DNA of 64,000 bases. Origin: Streptomyces sp. H27-C3. GTDB lineage: Bacteria > Actinomycetota > Actinomycetes > Streptomycetales > Streptomycetaceae. The stretch spans positions 1 through 64,000 of the forward strand of contig NZ_JASITA010000006.1 in NCBI RefSeq assembly GCF_030063415.1, given 5' to 3'. A model generated the notes under the pieces. The model saw only the letters and a program-made list of their open reading frames with translations. It was not told the DNA's origin and made no database searches. Both the position numbers and the translations under genes were made by a program. The stretch's first letter is position 1. The number at the start of each line of letters is the position of its first letter. This document shows positions 38,312-46,538 of this stretch, one piece after another.

Positions 38312-38635
38312 GTGAAAATTCCTGTATCTGTTACACGCTGGGGTACCGCCGCCGCAATAGTCGGAACCCTGTTCATATCGGCCGTACCGACGGCCACGGC
38401 GTCCGGTACGCCGACCCACAGTTCGGCTTCCCGTGCAGGTGAGGCGACGAATTCGGCTCGAGCGAGCGAGGTGCCCGCAGGCACGAACAGGATGGGGTCG
38501 CTGCGCGACACACAGGGCATGAATTTCTGCCTGCTGGCCCGCTGCACGGTGGGCGGAGCACCGGATTCATCGGGCCCGAGCAATACGCAGGGAGTGAATT
38601 TCTGCCTACTGGCGGTCTGCTCGATACGGCCCTGA
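38312..38635 (+). CDS. small secreted protein with two repeated Cys-X4-Cys motifs
   Basis: The GTG at 38312 follows TTGGAG with five-base spacing and gives 107 residues. A signal peptide is clear: basic start, hydrophobic core (TAAAIVGTLFISAV) and a likely cut after PTATA. The mature part is Ser/Ala/Thr-rich, then carries two copies of one motif: TQGMNFCLLARC and TQGVNFCLLAVC, separated by about 17 residues and each followed by a short polar end. Each copy could close a disulfide ring. I know no family for it. It is divergent from the NRPS, sharing a 584-base control region; whether it belongs to that pathway is unknown. Confidence 0.8.
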   Translation: MKIPVSVTRWGTAAAIVGTLFISAVPTATASGTPTHSSASRAGEATNSARASEVPAGTNRMGSLRDTQGMNFCLLARCTVGGAPDSSGPSNTQGVNFCLLAVCSIRP

Positions 38636-38835
38636 TGGGCATCGGTGATACGGAGTTGAGAGGCGCGTGGGAAGGACGCTGATCACGGCGCAGGGCCGGG
38701 GCTGAGCCCGCTTGGCGGGTACGGGTCTGGGCCCGTCCTGCCCCTCCGGGTGGAGACGGGGCGGGGCCCTTCGCACCGGGTCTGGGGCCCTGCGCACGGG
38801 CTGCGGTGACTCTCGTACCGGTACGCGTTCCCACC

Positions 38836-38911
38836 CCACCCCCTCAGCCCGTCCGGCGTTTGAGGACCTGGGTCTGGGGCGGAGCCCCGGTTTCGGGAAG
38901 GGGCGGGTAGA
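38836..38911 (+). repeat. Streptomyces intergenic repeat with GGGGCGGAGCCCC hairpin
   Basis: The sequence CAGCCCGTCCGGCGTTTGAG followed by GGGGCGGAGCCCC and GGGAAGGGGCGGGTAG is, from memory, a very common intergenic repeat in Streptomyces genomes. It lies in the 352-base gap between the secreted-peptide gene and the S9 peptidase; it may serve as terminator. The rest of that gap shows only G-rich simple repeats. Confidence 0.7.
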
Positions 38912-38987
38912 GGTGAGCCGCGCAGGACCCGCAGCTCACCCATTCACCGCACCTGACCGCTCACCCACTCACTTGCTCATCGCACCC

Positions 38988-40802
38988 TCACCCCAGGTGG
39001 CGCTTCGCGAAGTCCAGCTCCAGCCGGACCTGCTTGATCCGCTCCTCGACCACGAGCGACCCGTGCCCGGCGTCGTACCGGTACACCTCGTGTGTCGCGC
39101 CCCGCTCCGCGAGCCGGTCGACGTAGTTCTCGACCTGCTGGATGGGGCAGCGCGGATCGTTGACGCCCGCCGAGATGTAGACCGGCGCCCGCACCGCATC
39201 GACGTACGTCAGCGGGGACGACGCCTCGAACCGCTCGGGCACCTCTTCCGGTGTCCCGCCGAGCAGCGTGCGGTCCATCGACTTCAGGGCTTCCATCTCG
39301 TCGTGGTACGCAGTGACGTAGTCGGCGACCGGCACCGCGGCCAGCCCCACCGCCCAGGCGTCCGGCTGCGTGCCCAGCCCGAGCAGGGTCAGATACCCGC
39401 CCCACGAGCCACCGGCCAGCACCAGCTTCTCCGGGTCCGCCAGCCCGGACGACACGGCCCATTCACGCACGGCGTCGATGTCCTCAAGCTCGATCAGGCC
39501 GACCCGGTGCTTGAGCGCGTCGGTCCAGTCGCGCCCGTACCCGGTCGAACCCCGGTAGTTGACCCGTACGACCGCGTACCCGTGGTCGACCCAGGCCGCG
39601 GGCCCACTCGCGAACGCGTCGCTGTCGTGCCAGGTCGGCCCGCCGTGGATCTCGAAGACGGTCGGGAACGGCCCGGAGCCGGTGGCAGGCTTCTGCACGA
39701 GCGCATGAATCCGCCCGCCGGGCCCCTCCACCCAGGCATCCTCGACCGGCACGGACGCCGGCGCCTTCGTCCCCGGCGGATCGAGCACGACGCCCCCGGA
39801 GGTCGACCGCACGACAGGCGGCAGCGCCGCGGAGGACCACAGGTATTCAACGGACCCGTCGGGCCGGGCAGTGGCACCCGACACGGTCCCGGCAGGGGTG
39901 TCGACCTCCACGAGCTGACGCGTGGAGAGGTCGTAGCGCCGCAGCTCACTACGGGCCTCGAAGCTGTGCGCGATGAGCAGCGCCGACCCGTCCGGATACC
40001 ACTCGGCCGATACGTCGCCGGGCAGCTCGATCCCCAGCTCGCTCTGCTCGCCCGTGGCGATGTCCCACACCATGGGCTCCCAGCGACCGCGCCGCTGGTG
40101 CCCCACGAGGAGCCGGGTGTCGCCGTCGACGGGCGCGAACCCGAGCACTTCGAGGCCGAGTTCGACCTCGCCGCCCTTGGTGTCGTCCAGCTCGGACACC
40201 GCGGTCCCGTCCGTCCGCACGACCCGTAGCGCGGAGTGCATGGCGTCCCCGTGCTCGGTGTGCTCGATGGCGATCAGCGTCCCGTCGTGCGACAGATCCC
40301 CGACACCGGCGGACTCCCGATGCCGATAGATCTCGACGGGCGCGGCCCCGGCTCCGGCCGGCACGACGTAGATGGTCGACCCGTCCTCATCGGTGGACCG
40401 CCCCACGACAGAGGTCCCGTCCCGCCCGAGCGCGAGCCCACCGGAGTACGACGCTTCGAGCCCCGCGGTCGCGGGCTCGTCGGCGCCACCACCGAAGGGC
40501 TGGCGCATCCACACCCCGAACTCGTCCCCGTCGGTATCGCTGAACCACCAGATCGCTTCCCCGTCGGGCGTCAGCACCCCGTCGGTGGTTCCGTTCGGCC
40601 GGTCGGTGACCTGGCGTTGCGCGCCGGTGGCGCGATCCCACGCGTACAGCTCGTACGTCCCGGTCGCATTGGAAACGAACAGCGCACGGTCGGGCGCGTC
40701 TTCGGCCCAGTCGGGCAGCGAAACGCGAGGGGCCCGGAACCGCTGCTCCCAGTCGGGCACGGATGCGGCGGCGGCCTGCGCAGGCCCAGTGTTCTCAGTC
40801 AT
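38988..40802 (-). CDS. S9-family (prolyl oligopeptidase-type) serine peptidase
   Basis: The 604-residue protein has an N-terminal beta-propeller of WD-like repeats (for example YELYAWDRATGAQRQVT, PMVWDIATGEQSELG) and a C-terminal alpha/beta hydrolase with the triad Ser466 in GGSWGG, Asp549 in GVNDPRCP and His580 in DAGHGS. There is no signal peptide, so it is cytosolic and probably trims short peptides. The ATG at 40802 gives MTENTGPAQ; an upstream ATG adds 25 residues without domain content. It is the last gene before the accessory stretch. Confidence 0.92.
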   Translation of the reverse strand: MTENTGPAQAAAASVPDWEQRFRAPRVSLPDWAEDAPDRALFVSNATGTYELYAWDRATGAQRQVTDRPNGTTDGVLTPDGEAIWWFSDTDGDEFGVWMRQPFGGGADEPATAGLEASYSGGLALGRDGTSVVGRSTDEDGSTIYVVPAGAGAAPVEIYRHRESAGVGDLSHDGTLIAIEHTEHGDAMHSALRVVRTDGTAVSELDDTKGGEVELGLEVLGFAPVDGDTRLLVGHQRRGRWEPMVWDIATGEQSELGIELPGDVSAEWYPDGSALLIAHSFEARSELRRYDLSTRQLVEVDTPAGTVSGATARPDGSVEYLWSSAALPPVVRSTSGGVVLDPPGTKAPASVPVEDAWVEGPGGRIHALVQKPATGSGPFPTVFEIHGGPTWHDSDAFASGPAAWVDHGYAVVRVNYRGSTGYGRDWTDALKHRVGLIELEDIDAVREWAVSSGLADPEKLVLAGGSWGGYLTLLGLGTQPDAWAVGLAAVPVADYVTAYHDEMEALKSMDRTLLGGTPEEVPERFEASSPLTYVDAVRAPVYISAGVNDPRCPIQQVENYVDRLAERGATHEVYRYDAGHGSLVVEERIKQVRLELDFAKRHLG

Positions 40803-41079
40803 GCCCCCATTCTGCGCCGTCCCACTGACAAGCTCGGGCGGATTGTCAGTGCCCGGGTGCAGACTCGGAATGCCCATCCGAAGGAAGTCGCACCCTTGCA
40901 GTTCCGCCCACGAGGTCGACGACGGTCCGGTTCGGCGGGGCGCCGCCCTCCGTGTCGTCCTTCATGAGCAGCGAGCTCTGCCGCTCCTTGAGCTCGTTCT
41001 GCTTGCCGGGCGAGAAGCTGGCGCAGCTGCTCGAACCCGGTCGACGAAACCTGCCCCTGCCACGCCCGATTCGGCCACG

Positions 41080-41790
41080 GCAGCAGCTCAGTTCGGTAGC
41101 GGAGTGGAACGCGACCCTGGTCTTCCACATCACAAGGTCGCCCTCCGTCCACTTGTGGCGATAGATGTTCTCGGGATTGCTCACGAACTCCTCAATCGCA
41201 TCGAACCAGAGCCTGTCGTCGTTCGCGTCGAACTGGTCGACCGCCTCGGTGTAGCCGTACGACCCGTACGCGTAAGGCTTCCCGGTCGGCTCGTCGACCG
41301 GCGTGAGCGGATGAACCGCGGGCGGATACTCCTTGTCGACGGCGGCGCGGAACTCCGGCAGGGACAGCCCGACATGCCCGGGGCGCATCCGGAAACGACG
41401 CTGTGGAGGTGCGTCGCGGTAGCCGCCCCGGCCTTCTCGCGCAGGTCTGCCGGCAGTGCTTCCAGCACCTTGATCGCGCTGGCGAACAGGGTGTCGCCGT
41501 GGCCGTCGGGCACCTGGACTCCCTGCAGGAGGGTGTACTCCGGCGGATCGGGAAGGTAGGTCGAGTCCTGGTGCCAGAAGTTTCCGACGCGCGCGACGCC
41601 GATGGGCTTGCCGTCCTTGACCACGTTCGACGAGATCATCAGATCCGGGTAGTCCGGGTGGCGATACCTGCTGATGTTGAACGGGACCGACTGCCCGATC
41701 TCCCCGGCGAACTCGATCTGCTGCTCGAGGCTCGGCGGAGTCTGCCGGATGACGACCAGGTACGACGTCTCCAGGCCATCAATCAGTAAC
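41080..41790 (-). pseudogene. decayed TauD/TfdA-family Fe(II)/2-oxoglutarate dioxygenase
   Basis: Reading leftward, one frame encodes LVVIRQTPPSLEQQIEFAGEIG... and NFWHQDSTYLPDPPEYTLLQG with the iron-binding His-x-Asp. Near 41,390 the homology shifts to another frame (MRPGHVGLSLPEFRAAVDKEYPPAVHPL... to RVAFHSAT, with the distal His). The part before LVVIRQT is missing because of an in-frame stop and no start codon, and after HSAT the family sequence ends abruptly in unrelated DNA. So it has lost both ends and carries a frameshift. The neighbouring MFS gene may have been its partner. Confidence 0.8.
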
Positions 41791-41822
41791 TGCCCACGTC
41801 GTCGCCCCTATATGCGGGTTGG

Positions 41823-43415
41823 TTATCGGCCCCGGAACGGGGGCGCCCCGGTCACGGAGGGGCTGCCTCCTCGATCGTGGTCCGGCTCCTGCACCAGTTC
41901 CGTGCGCTTTCCGACAGGGCGCAAGGAAAATGCCAGCACAGCTGCTCCGAAGAGTGCGATGAGCATGATCCAGACCGCGCCGACGTGCATAGCGTGAATG
42001 AACGCATCATCGGCAGCGTGCGCAAGAGCGGGCCGTTGGATCTCGGTGGCGACATGCCGGGCCTGTTCGGCGGAAAGCCGCGCCCGGTCCTGCACCGACC
42101 CGGGTACAGCGCTCAGCGAGGGTTCGAGCGCGCGCCGGTACACGATCGACATGATCGTGCCGCCAACCGCGATCCCGATCACGCTGCCGGTCTGTCGCAC
42201 GGTGTTGGTGACGGCCGACCCGGCACCGGCCCGTTCCAACGGCAGGGAGCTGATCAAAGCTGCCGTCACTGGGCCGATCACCATGCCGATGGTGAGGCCC
42301 TGGACCAACAGCAGGATCTCGATCCAGACGAGTGAGGTGTGCAGTCCGAAGAACCCGTACGCGCCCATGGTCAGCGCCGCCACGGTGAGCGCCGGCGGGG
42401 TGACAAGACGTAGCGGCCGGCGGCGAACCAGACGCGCGCCAAGGGGCGCCCCCAGGATCGCACCGAGCGCGGTCGGGAGGCCGGCCAAGCCCGCTTCCAT
42501 CGGCGAATAGCCGCGTGCGCCCTGCATGTAGAACGCGTTATAGAAGGTGACGGCGGTCACGGCGAAGAGGAGCAATCCGAGCGCCGCGTTGCCGCCACCG
42601 AATGCACGTTCCGCGAGCAGTCGGGGATCGAAGCTGGGCATCTTGATCCGCAGTTCGACGAGTGCGAAAGCGGCCAGCAGGACCAGTCCGATGGCGATCG
42701 GCGCCCAGACATCCGTGCGGCTCCATTCGGCCACCTGCCCCGCCCGGATCAGCCCGTAGGCCAATGCCGCGAGCCCGGTGATCGACAGCAACATCCCAGC
42801 CGGGTCCAGTGGACGCGGGGTGGGGCTGCGGAAATTCGGGACCAGCACGACGATCCCGATCAGCGCCAGCGCCACGACCGGGACATTGACCAGAAAGACC
42901 GAGCCCCACCAGAAATGGTCGAGAAGCAACCCTGCCAACATCGGGCCTGCGGCCATTCCGACACCGGCGGACGTCGACGAAACGCTGATCGCGGTTGTCC
43001 GCGCGGGGCCGGTGAAGGTCCACATAAGGATGGCCAGGTTGGCGGGCATGATCAGCGCGCTGCCTACGCCCATTGCGGCTCGAGCGGCAATCAGCTGGCC
43101 TGCGTCACCTGCGTACGCCGCCCACACCGAGGACCCTGCGAAGACCACCAAGCCGGTTACGAGCACAGTCCGGTGACCGAAGCGATCACCCAGTGCTCCT
43201 GCGGTGAACATCAAGGTGGCGAAGGCCAGCGTGTACGAGCCTGTGGCCCATTGGAGCTCGGCCGGACTGGCATCCAGTCCACGGACCGGATCTGCGAGAG
43301 TCTCCAAGGTGGTACTCAGGATCGTGTTGTCCAGCCAGATCAGCAGCGAGCACAACATGAGAACGGCAAGAATCAACTGCTGCTTCAAATTCGGCATCGT
43401 TGGGGGCGTGTTCAT
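41823..43415 (-). CDS. MFS drug exporter, DHA2 (EmrB/QacA) type
   Basis: The 530-residue protein has 14 predicted membrane helices and the MFS motifs LDNTILSTTLETL, GALGDRFGHRTVL (motif A) and a motif C-like GVGMAAGPMLAGLLL. DHA2 proteins expel cationic and lipophilic drugs by proton antiport. The ATG at 43415 follows AAGGGTATTT. Its promoter is excellent (TTGACA, 17 bases, TACGGT) and lies at the end of a four-copy 69-bp repeat array. Confidence 0.92.
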   Translation of the reverse strand: MNTPPTMPNLKQQLILAVLMLCSLLIWLDNTILSTTLETLADPVRGLDASPAELQWATGSYTLAFATLMFTAGALGDRFGHRTVLVTGLVVFAGSSVWAAYAGDAGQLIAARAAMGVGSALIMPANLAILMWTFTGPARTTAISVSSTSAGVGMAAGPMLAGLLLDHFWWGSVFLVNVPVVALALIGIVVLVPNFRSPTPRPLDPAGMLLSITGLAALAYGLIRAGQVAEWSRTDVWAPIAIGLVLLAAFALVELRIKMPSFDPRLLAERAFGGGNAALGLLLFAVTAVTFYNAFYMQGARGYSPMEAGLAGLPTALGAILGAPLGARLVRRRPLRLVTPPALTVAALTMGAYGFFGLHTSLVWIEILLLVQGLTIGMVIGPVTAALISSLPLERAGAGSAVTNTVRQTGSVIGIAVGGTIMSIVYRRALEPSLSAVPGSVQDRARLSAEQARHVATEIQRPALAHAADDAFIHAMHVGAVWIMLIALFGAAVLAFSLRPVGKRTELVQEPDHDRGGSPSVTGAPPFRGR

Positions 43416-43449
43416 AAATACCCTTGGGTGCGACCGGTAAAAGCCTGAC

Positions 43450-43702
43450 GATGGGACCGTAGGCAATCGCCACGCCTCTGTCAATTCTCAATTGCCCAAA
43501 AAAATTGCTGCTTTCAGCGAAAAGCCGGGGGCATGTCGCCACCCCCCTGTCAATTGCCGAGAGCCCGTGTAAACCGCTGGTGGTAGCGAGTCGCAGGGGC
43601 ATATTGCCGCCTCCCCTGTCAATTTCTAGGGCCCGTGAATAACTGCTGCTTTCAGCGAGTCGCAGGGGCATATCGCCAACCACCCTGTCAATTTCTTAGG
43701 GG
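43450..43702 (-). repeat. four-copy 69-bp tandem repeat containing the MFS promoter
   Basis: The marker CTGTCAATT recurs at 43478, 43547, 43616 and 43685, exactly 69 bases apart, with GGCAT(A)TCGCCACC before it and CTGCTTTCAGCGA after it in most copies. On the minus strand every copy offers a TTGACA hexamer. Only the copy nearest the gene has a good partner: TTGACA (43484-43479), 17 bases, TACGGT (43461-43456), 40 bases before the MFS start. Confidence 0.85.
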
Positions 43703-43740
43703 TTGATCGCCAGGGACGGCGGTTGAGAGGTGTGTGCTTG

Positions 43741-43777
43741 AGCCCCCGGGCGTCGGTGAATTCCAGGGGGCTTCTTT
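43741..43777 (+). terminator. hairpin with pyrimidine tail
   Basis: AGCCCCC (43741-43747) pairs with GGGGGCT (43766-43772) and is followed by TCTTTC. It is a modest terminator candidate with no obvious gene ending just before it on the plus strand; the rest of 43,703-43,855 shows nothing I can name. Confidence 0.35.
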
Positions 43778-43855
43778 CACGTCGCGTGCGGTCGGGCACG
43801 GCGAAGTGCTCATGGACGAGCGCACGGGCCACATCGACGGCTCGGCCTCAGCGCG

Positions 43856-44077
43856 CTACGCCCCCACGTCACTGCTGGCACGCGCAAGCGCGTCAAGGGT
43901 GAAGGACCAGAGGTCTGGCCACTCGACGGCAGGGTTCATCGCGTGACGGCACAACGGGCAGACCCATTGGCCGCGTTCGAGACGTCGAGCGGGTCCACTT
44001 GGTCGGTTCCTACGTCGTGGTCTGCCGCTGGGAGACCACGACCAGGATCTTCTCCCAGATTTTTCCCAAACGATCAC
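43856..44077 (-). pseudogene. possible HNH-nuclease remnant
   Basis: A 73-codon frame contains WVCPLCRHAMNPAVEWPDLWSFTLD, which looks like the first zinc knuckle and linker of a phage or AICE HNH nuclease, but the sequence breaks off at the point where the catalytic DH is expected (LDALARASS) and stops. It lies left of the first tRNA-Pro fragment, in what seems to be old element debris. Confidence 0.35.
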
Positions 44078-44135
44078 CAGGGAAGCGGGAAGGGCCCGAC
44101 CCGCGATGCGGATCAGGCCCCTGACCTGGTCTTAC

Positions 44136-44177
44136 AGCTGTCGGGGTGGCGGGATTTGAACCCACGACCTCTTCGTG
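44136..44177 (-). other. att-type site: 3' part of a tRNA-Pro gene, copy 1
   Basis: On the minus strand this is the anticodon-stem-to-3'-end half of a tRNA-Pro, including CGAAGAGGTCGTGGGTTCAA and CCCGCCACCCCGAC. The 5' half is absent. The same 42 bases recur at 45509-45550. Fragments of tRNA-Pro 3' ends are the att products of pSAM2-like integrases. ACTCCCAGG-type repeats at about 44288-44310 look like integrase arm sites. Confidence 0.8.
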
Positions 44178-44438
44178 CCGAATGAGGCTCGGTCAAGATC
44201 TCTACCTGCGGCCGAGGGTGTTTGTGCTGGTCAAGGTGTTGGGTTGAGTTGGTCTTGGGTGGTGTCGCGGGGGCTTCGGGAGACAGTCGGCTCCCAGGTG
44301 ACTCCCAGGGGGACAAAGCTGTGGGGCACCGCGAGTGCAGTCACAGACGGGGTGTGGCTCTTTTGGAGGGGTCTGCGCCCCGCCGGGCCTGCTCCTTCTA
44401 GCCGTCACACCGGTGCGTACTGGCCCAGCCCTACAGGG

Positions 44439-44455
44439 GTAGTACGCTGTACTAC
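44439..44455 (+). promoter_or_regulatory. perfect palindromic operator abutting the antitoxin start
   Basis: GTAGTAC-GCT-GTACTAC ends at the base before the ATG at 44456. There is no room for a ribosome binding site between them, so the mRNA may be leaderless or translated from a site within the palindrome. It is the probable autoregulatory site of the phd/PIN pair. Upstream, from 44178 to 44438, no gene is seen. Confidence 0.7.
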
Positions 44456-44704
44456 ATGGAAGCTACCGCACGCGAACTCAACCAGCACTCGTCAAGGCTG
44501 CTCGACGAAGTGGCGCGCGGCGAGGAAGTCACCGTAACGCGCAACGGTCAGGCCGTCGCTCGCATCGTGCCTGTGCGCAGCTACGTCCCCGCCTACCCTG
44601 CGACACCTATCGGTGACATCGAGCTGCCCGACCTCGACTTTGACGACGACGACCTCAGGGTCGAGGACATGAACGACACCCTGCGCGGAATGGGCGGCGC
44701 GTGA
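44456..44704 (+). CDS. Phd-family antitoxin of a PIN-toxin pair
   Basis: The 82-residue protein begins MEATARELNQHSSRLLDEVARGEEVTVTRNGQAVARIVPV, the Phd/YefM DNA-binding fold, and ends with a very acidic toxin-binding tail (LPDLDFDDDDLRVEDMND). It lies between the two tRNA-Pro fragments and overlaps the toxin gene by four bases (GTGA). Confidence 0.92.
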   Translation: MEATARELNQHSSRLLDEVARGEEVTVTRNGQAVARIVPVRSYVPAYPATPIGDIELPDLDFDDDDLRVEDMNDTLRGMGGA

Positions 44705-45162
44705 GCGTTCCCATCGCCATCGCTGACACGAACGCGTTGTACAACCTGCTGCGCCCCAAGCAGTCGGAACACGCGCGTCATAAGGCCGCGCTTCCGTTCG
44801 TCCGGCAGTTCATCGTCTCGCCGATGGTTCTCGCCGAGCTGGACTACCTGATCACCGCTCGCGCCAAGTCATCCAAGTACGCGCTTCAAGCGATGGCGTT
44901 CCTGACCAACCAGCACGCACTGAACCGATTCGTCATTCCTGACGTGGGCCCTCACCTGGGCACAGCCGTTGCGGTTGCCGAAGCGTACAAGGACGCGCGC
45001 AGCGGCGAGGGCATCGGCATCACGGACGCTATGAACGTCGCGCTCGCCAAGGCATACGAGACGAATGCGCTGTTCACGTCCGACAAGGACTTCCGGATGA
45101 TCCAACCGCTGACCGGTCACGCCGCGTTCCGGTTGCTGCCCGACGATTTGGAGTCCTCATGA
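44701..45162 (+). CDS. PIN-domain (VapC-like) ribonuclease toxin
   Basis: The 153-residue protein has the four acidic residues of a PIN nuclease: Asp9 in IADTN, Glu46 in VLAELD, Asp109 in GITDAMNVALA and Asp128/Asp130 in FTSDKDF. It should cleave RNA in a Mg2+-dependent way when not bound by the upstream Phd protein. The GTG start overlaps the antitoxin stop. The next frame starts inside its stop (ATGA). Confidence 0.92.
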   Translation: MSVPIAIADTNALYNLLRPKQSEHARHKAALPFVRQFIVSPMVLAELDYLITARAKSSKYALQAMAFLTNQHALNRFVIPDVGPHLGTAVAVAEAYKDARSGEGIGITDAMNVALAKAYETNALFTSDKDFRMIQPLTGHAAFRLLPDDLESS

Positions 45163-45342
45163 CCGACGTTCGGTGGGGAACGACGCGTACGCGGCAACTC
45201 ACCGGCGAGCAGGTCGAGCCGTCGTCCGAGTACATCGAGGCCGGCTACGCCATCGCGCTCGGCCAGACGTAGGCCCAGGTCGCCGAGCGTGCCGGCCTGG
45301 CCCAGTCCAAGATCCGTTGCGGCTGCCGAGTTGCGGCTGCCG
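45159..45342 (+). pseudogene. broken helix-turn-helix protein after the PIN toxin
   Basis: An ATG overlapping the toxin stop opens MTDVRWGTTRTRQLTGEQ... GYAIALGQT and then hits a TAG at about 45,270. The same frame continues AQVAERAGLAQSKIR, which is the first helix-turn-helix of an XRE-type protein. The stop lies exactly where the helix linker is expected, so a formerly functional third gene has been inactivated. Confidence 0.55.
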
Positions 45343-45508
45343 CTCAACCCAGGTGTGGGCGTTGGCCGGGCCGGTGAAGAAGTTCGGAGTTCCGCAGGCG
45401 ACGTCGGCGGCGCGGCCCGTGCAGCGCCGTCACCCTCGGGGGCGCGGTGCGCCAAGATTCATTGATCCACTCCCCGCTCGCTCCCGAGAGGGCCCTGACC
45501 AGGTATTT

Positions 45509-45550
45509 CAGCTGTCGGGGTGGCGGGATTTGAACCCACGACCTCTTCGT
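45509..45550 (-). other. att-type site: 3' part of a tRNA-Pro gene, copy 2
   Basis: These 42 bases are identical to 44136-44177 and flanked on the left by similar sequence (CCCTGACC-GGT). Identity to tRNA-Pro continues to the anticodon loop (CGGGACGAAG on the minus strand) and then stops. CACTCCC-type arm repeats lie at about 45,662-45,690, and a 16-base palindrome GGAAGGCATGCCTTCC at 45,642-45,657. No gene is seen from 45,551 to 45,712. Confidence 0.8.
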
Positions 45551-45712
45551 CCCGGATGAGGAACAGGGAGATCTCTGACCTGTATCTCTTGGTGTCGATG
45601 CAGGTCAGAGGCGTGGTCCGCGTTGGTCTCGCAAGGTGCCGGAAGGCATGCCTTCCATGATCCACTCCCCGTCCACTCCCGGCACTCCCGACGGTGGAAC
45701 CGGGTGGGCATG

Positions 45713-46321
45713 TCACAGATGCATCATCGCCATCATCTCAGGGCTCCGCACGCCGAGAGATACCTGGGGAACGTGCTGACCTGGTTCCATCCACCCAGCC
45801 TCTTCCGCGGCGGCGACGGCGGTCGTCTCAGCCGCATCCGCTGCGGCATTCAAGGCCATGTCCCTGCCCAGATTTCCCGCCAACGCTGCTTCCGCAGCAG
45901 CCATTGATGCCTTGAGCGCAGCGCGATAGGCAGCGACAGCGAGGTCACTTTTGCCGTCGTGGAGTTGGCCCATCTCTGCGGTTTGGCAGGCGGAGGCGGA
46001 GGCGTTCCTCGCGCAGCGGGAGTCAGCCGCAGGGTCAAGGGCGCTCTCGGAGATCAGGGCGACGGCCTGGGCGGACACGCGGGCGCCACGGGTGGCCTTC
46101 CACACGATCTCTTTTTCCGCCGGCCCGTCTTCATGGTTCTCCCCGAGGCCGCGTTGCTCGATGTAGTGGCAGGTGGCCGCGGCCCGGGAAGCGGCGCTCT
46201 GAGCACGCGCAGCGTGACTCTCCCTGAACGCCTCCTCGGGGGTGGCCTCCGCCGCCTCCGGATGCTCGGGGACTTGGTCCTTCGAGGTGACCAGTCGCTC
46301 ATCATCGTTGTGTTCGCTCAT
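45713..46321 (-). CDS. Ala-rich helical protein of unknown function
   Basis: The 202-residue protein starts at the ATG at 46321, which has GAGGAG six bases upstream. It is made almost only of Ala/Glu-rich helices (for example LAVAAYRAALKASMAAAEAALAGNLGRDMALNAAADAAETTAVAAA) with no membrane segment. I do not recognise it. It is the first gene right of the second tRNA-Pro fragment. Confidence 0.6.
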   Translation of the reverse strand: MSEHNDDERLVTSKDQVPEHPEAAEATPEEAFRESHAARAQSAASRAAATCHYIEQRGLGENHEDGPAEKEIVWKATRGARVSAQAVALISESALDPAADSRCARNASASACQTAEMGQLHDGKSDLAVAAYRAALKASMAAAEAALAGNLGRDMALNAAADAAETTAVAAAEEAGWMEPGQHVPQVSLGVRSPEMMAMMHL

Positions 46322-46538
46322 TGCCATCTCCTCGTCTGCCACGGCGATGGTGCTGTTTGAATCAAGCGCCCGCCGTCGGCCTCGGACGCTGCACCGGACA
46401 GGGGCAGGCAACAGGCGTCCAGCAGGGTGGCACATCGGGCATGAATAGACCAGAGCGGTGCTCAAGTGCACGGACTTCTTGAGGTCCAAGCCTTCTTCGC
46501 GGTCACCATTCCCGTCACGTCCGCGACAGGCTTGATAG

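Noticed and set aside
38021-38419. 132-codon minus-strand frame overlapping the secreted-peptide gene start
   Set aside because: It is antisense to the signal peptide, has no ribosome binding site and no recognisable domain.
43186-43683. Minus-strand frame with 23-residue repeats across the 69-bp array
   Set aside because: The period is divisible by three, so any open frame shows protein repeats. The frame runs 230 bases into the MFS gene in another phase and has no ribosome binding site; judged a by-product of the DNA repeats.
43450-43702. CRISPR-like array (regular 69-bp spacing)
   Set aside because: The whole unit is repeated, not a short repeat with unique spacers, and no cas gene is near. 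It is a tandem duplication.
44136-45550. Functional tRNA-Pro genes
   Set aside because: Both copies contain only the anticodon-to-3' part; the D-arm and 5' acceptor strand are missing, so they are att fragments.
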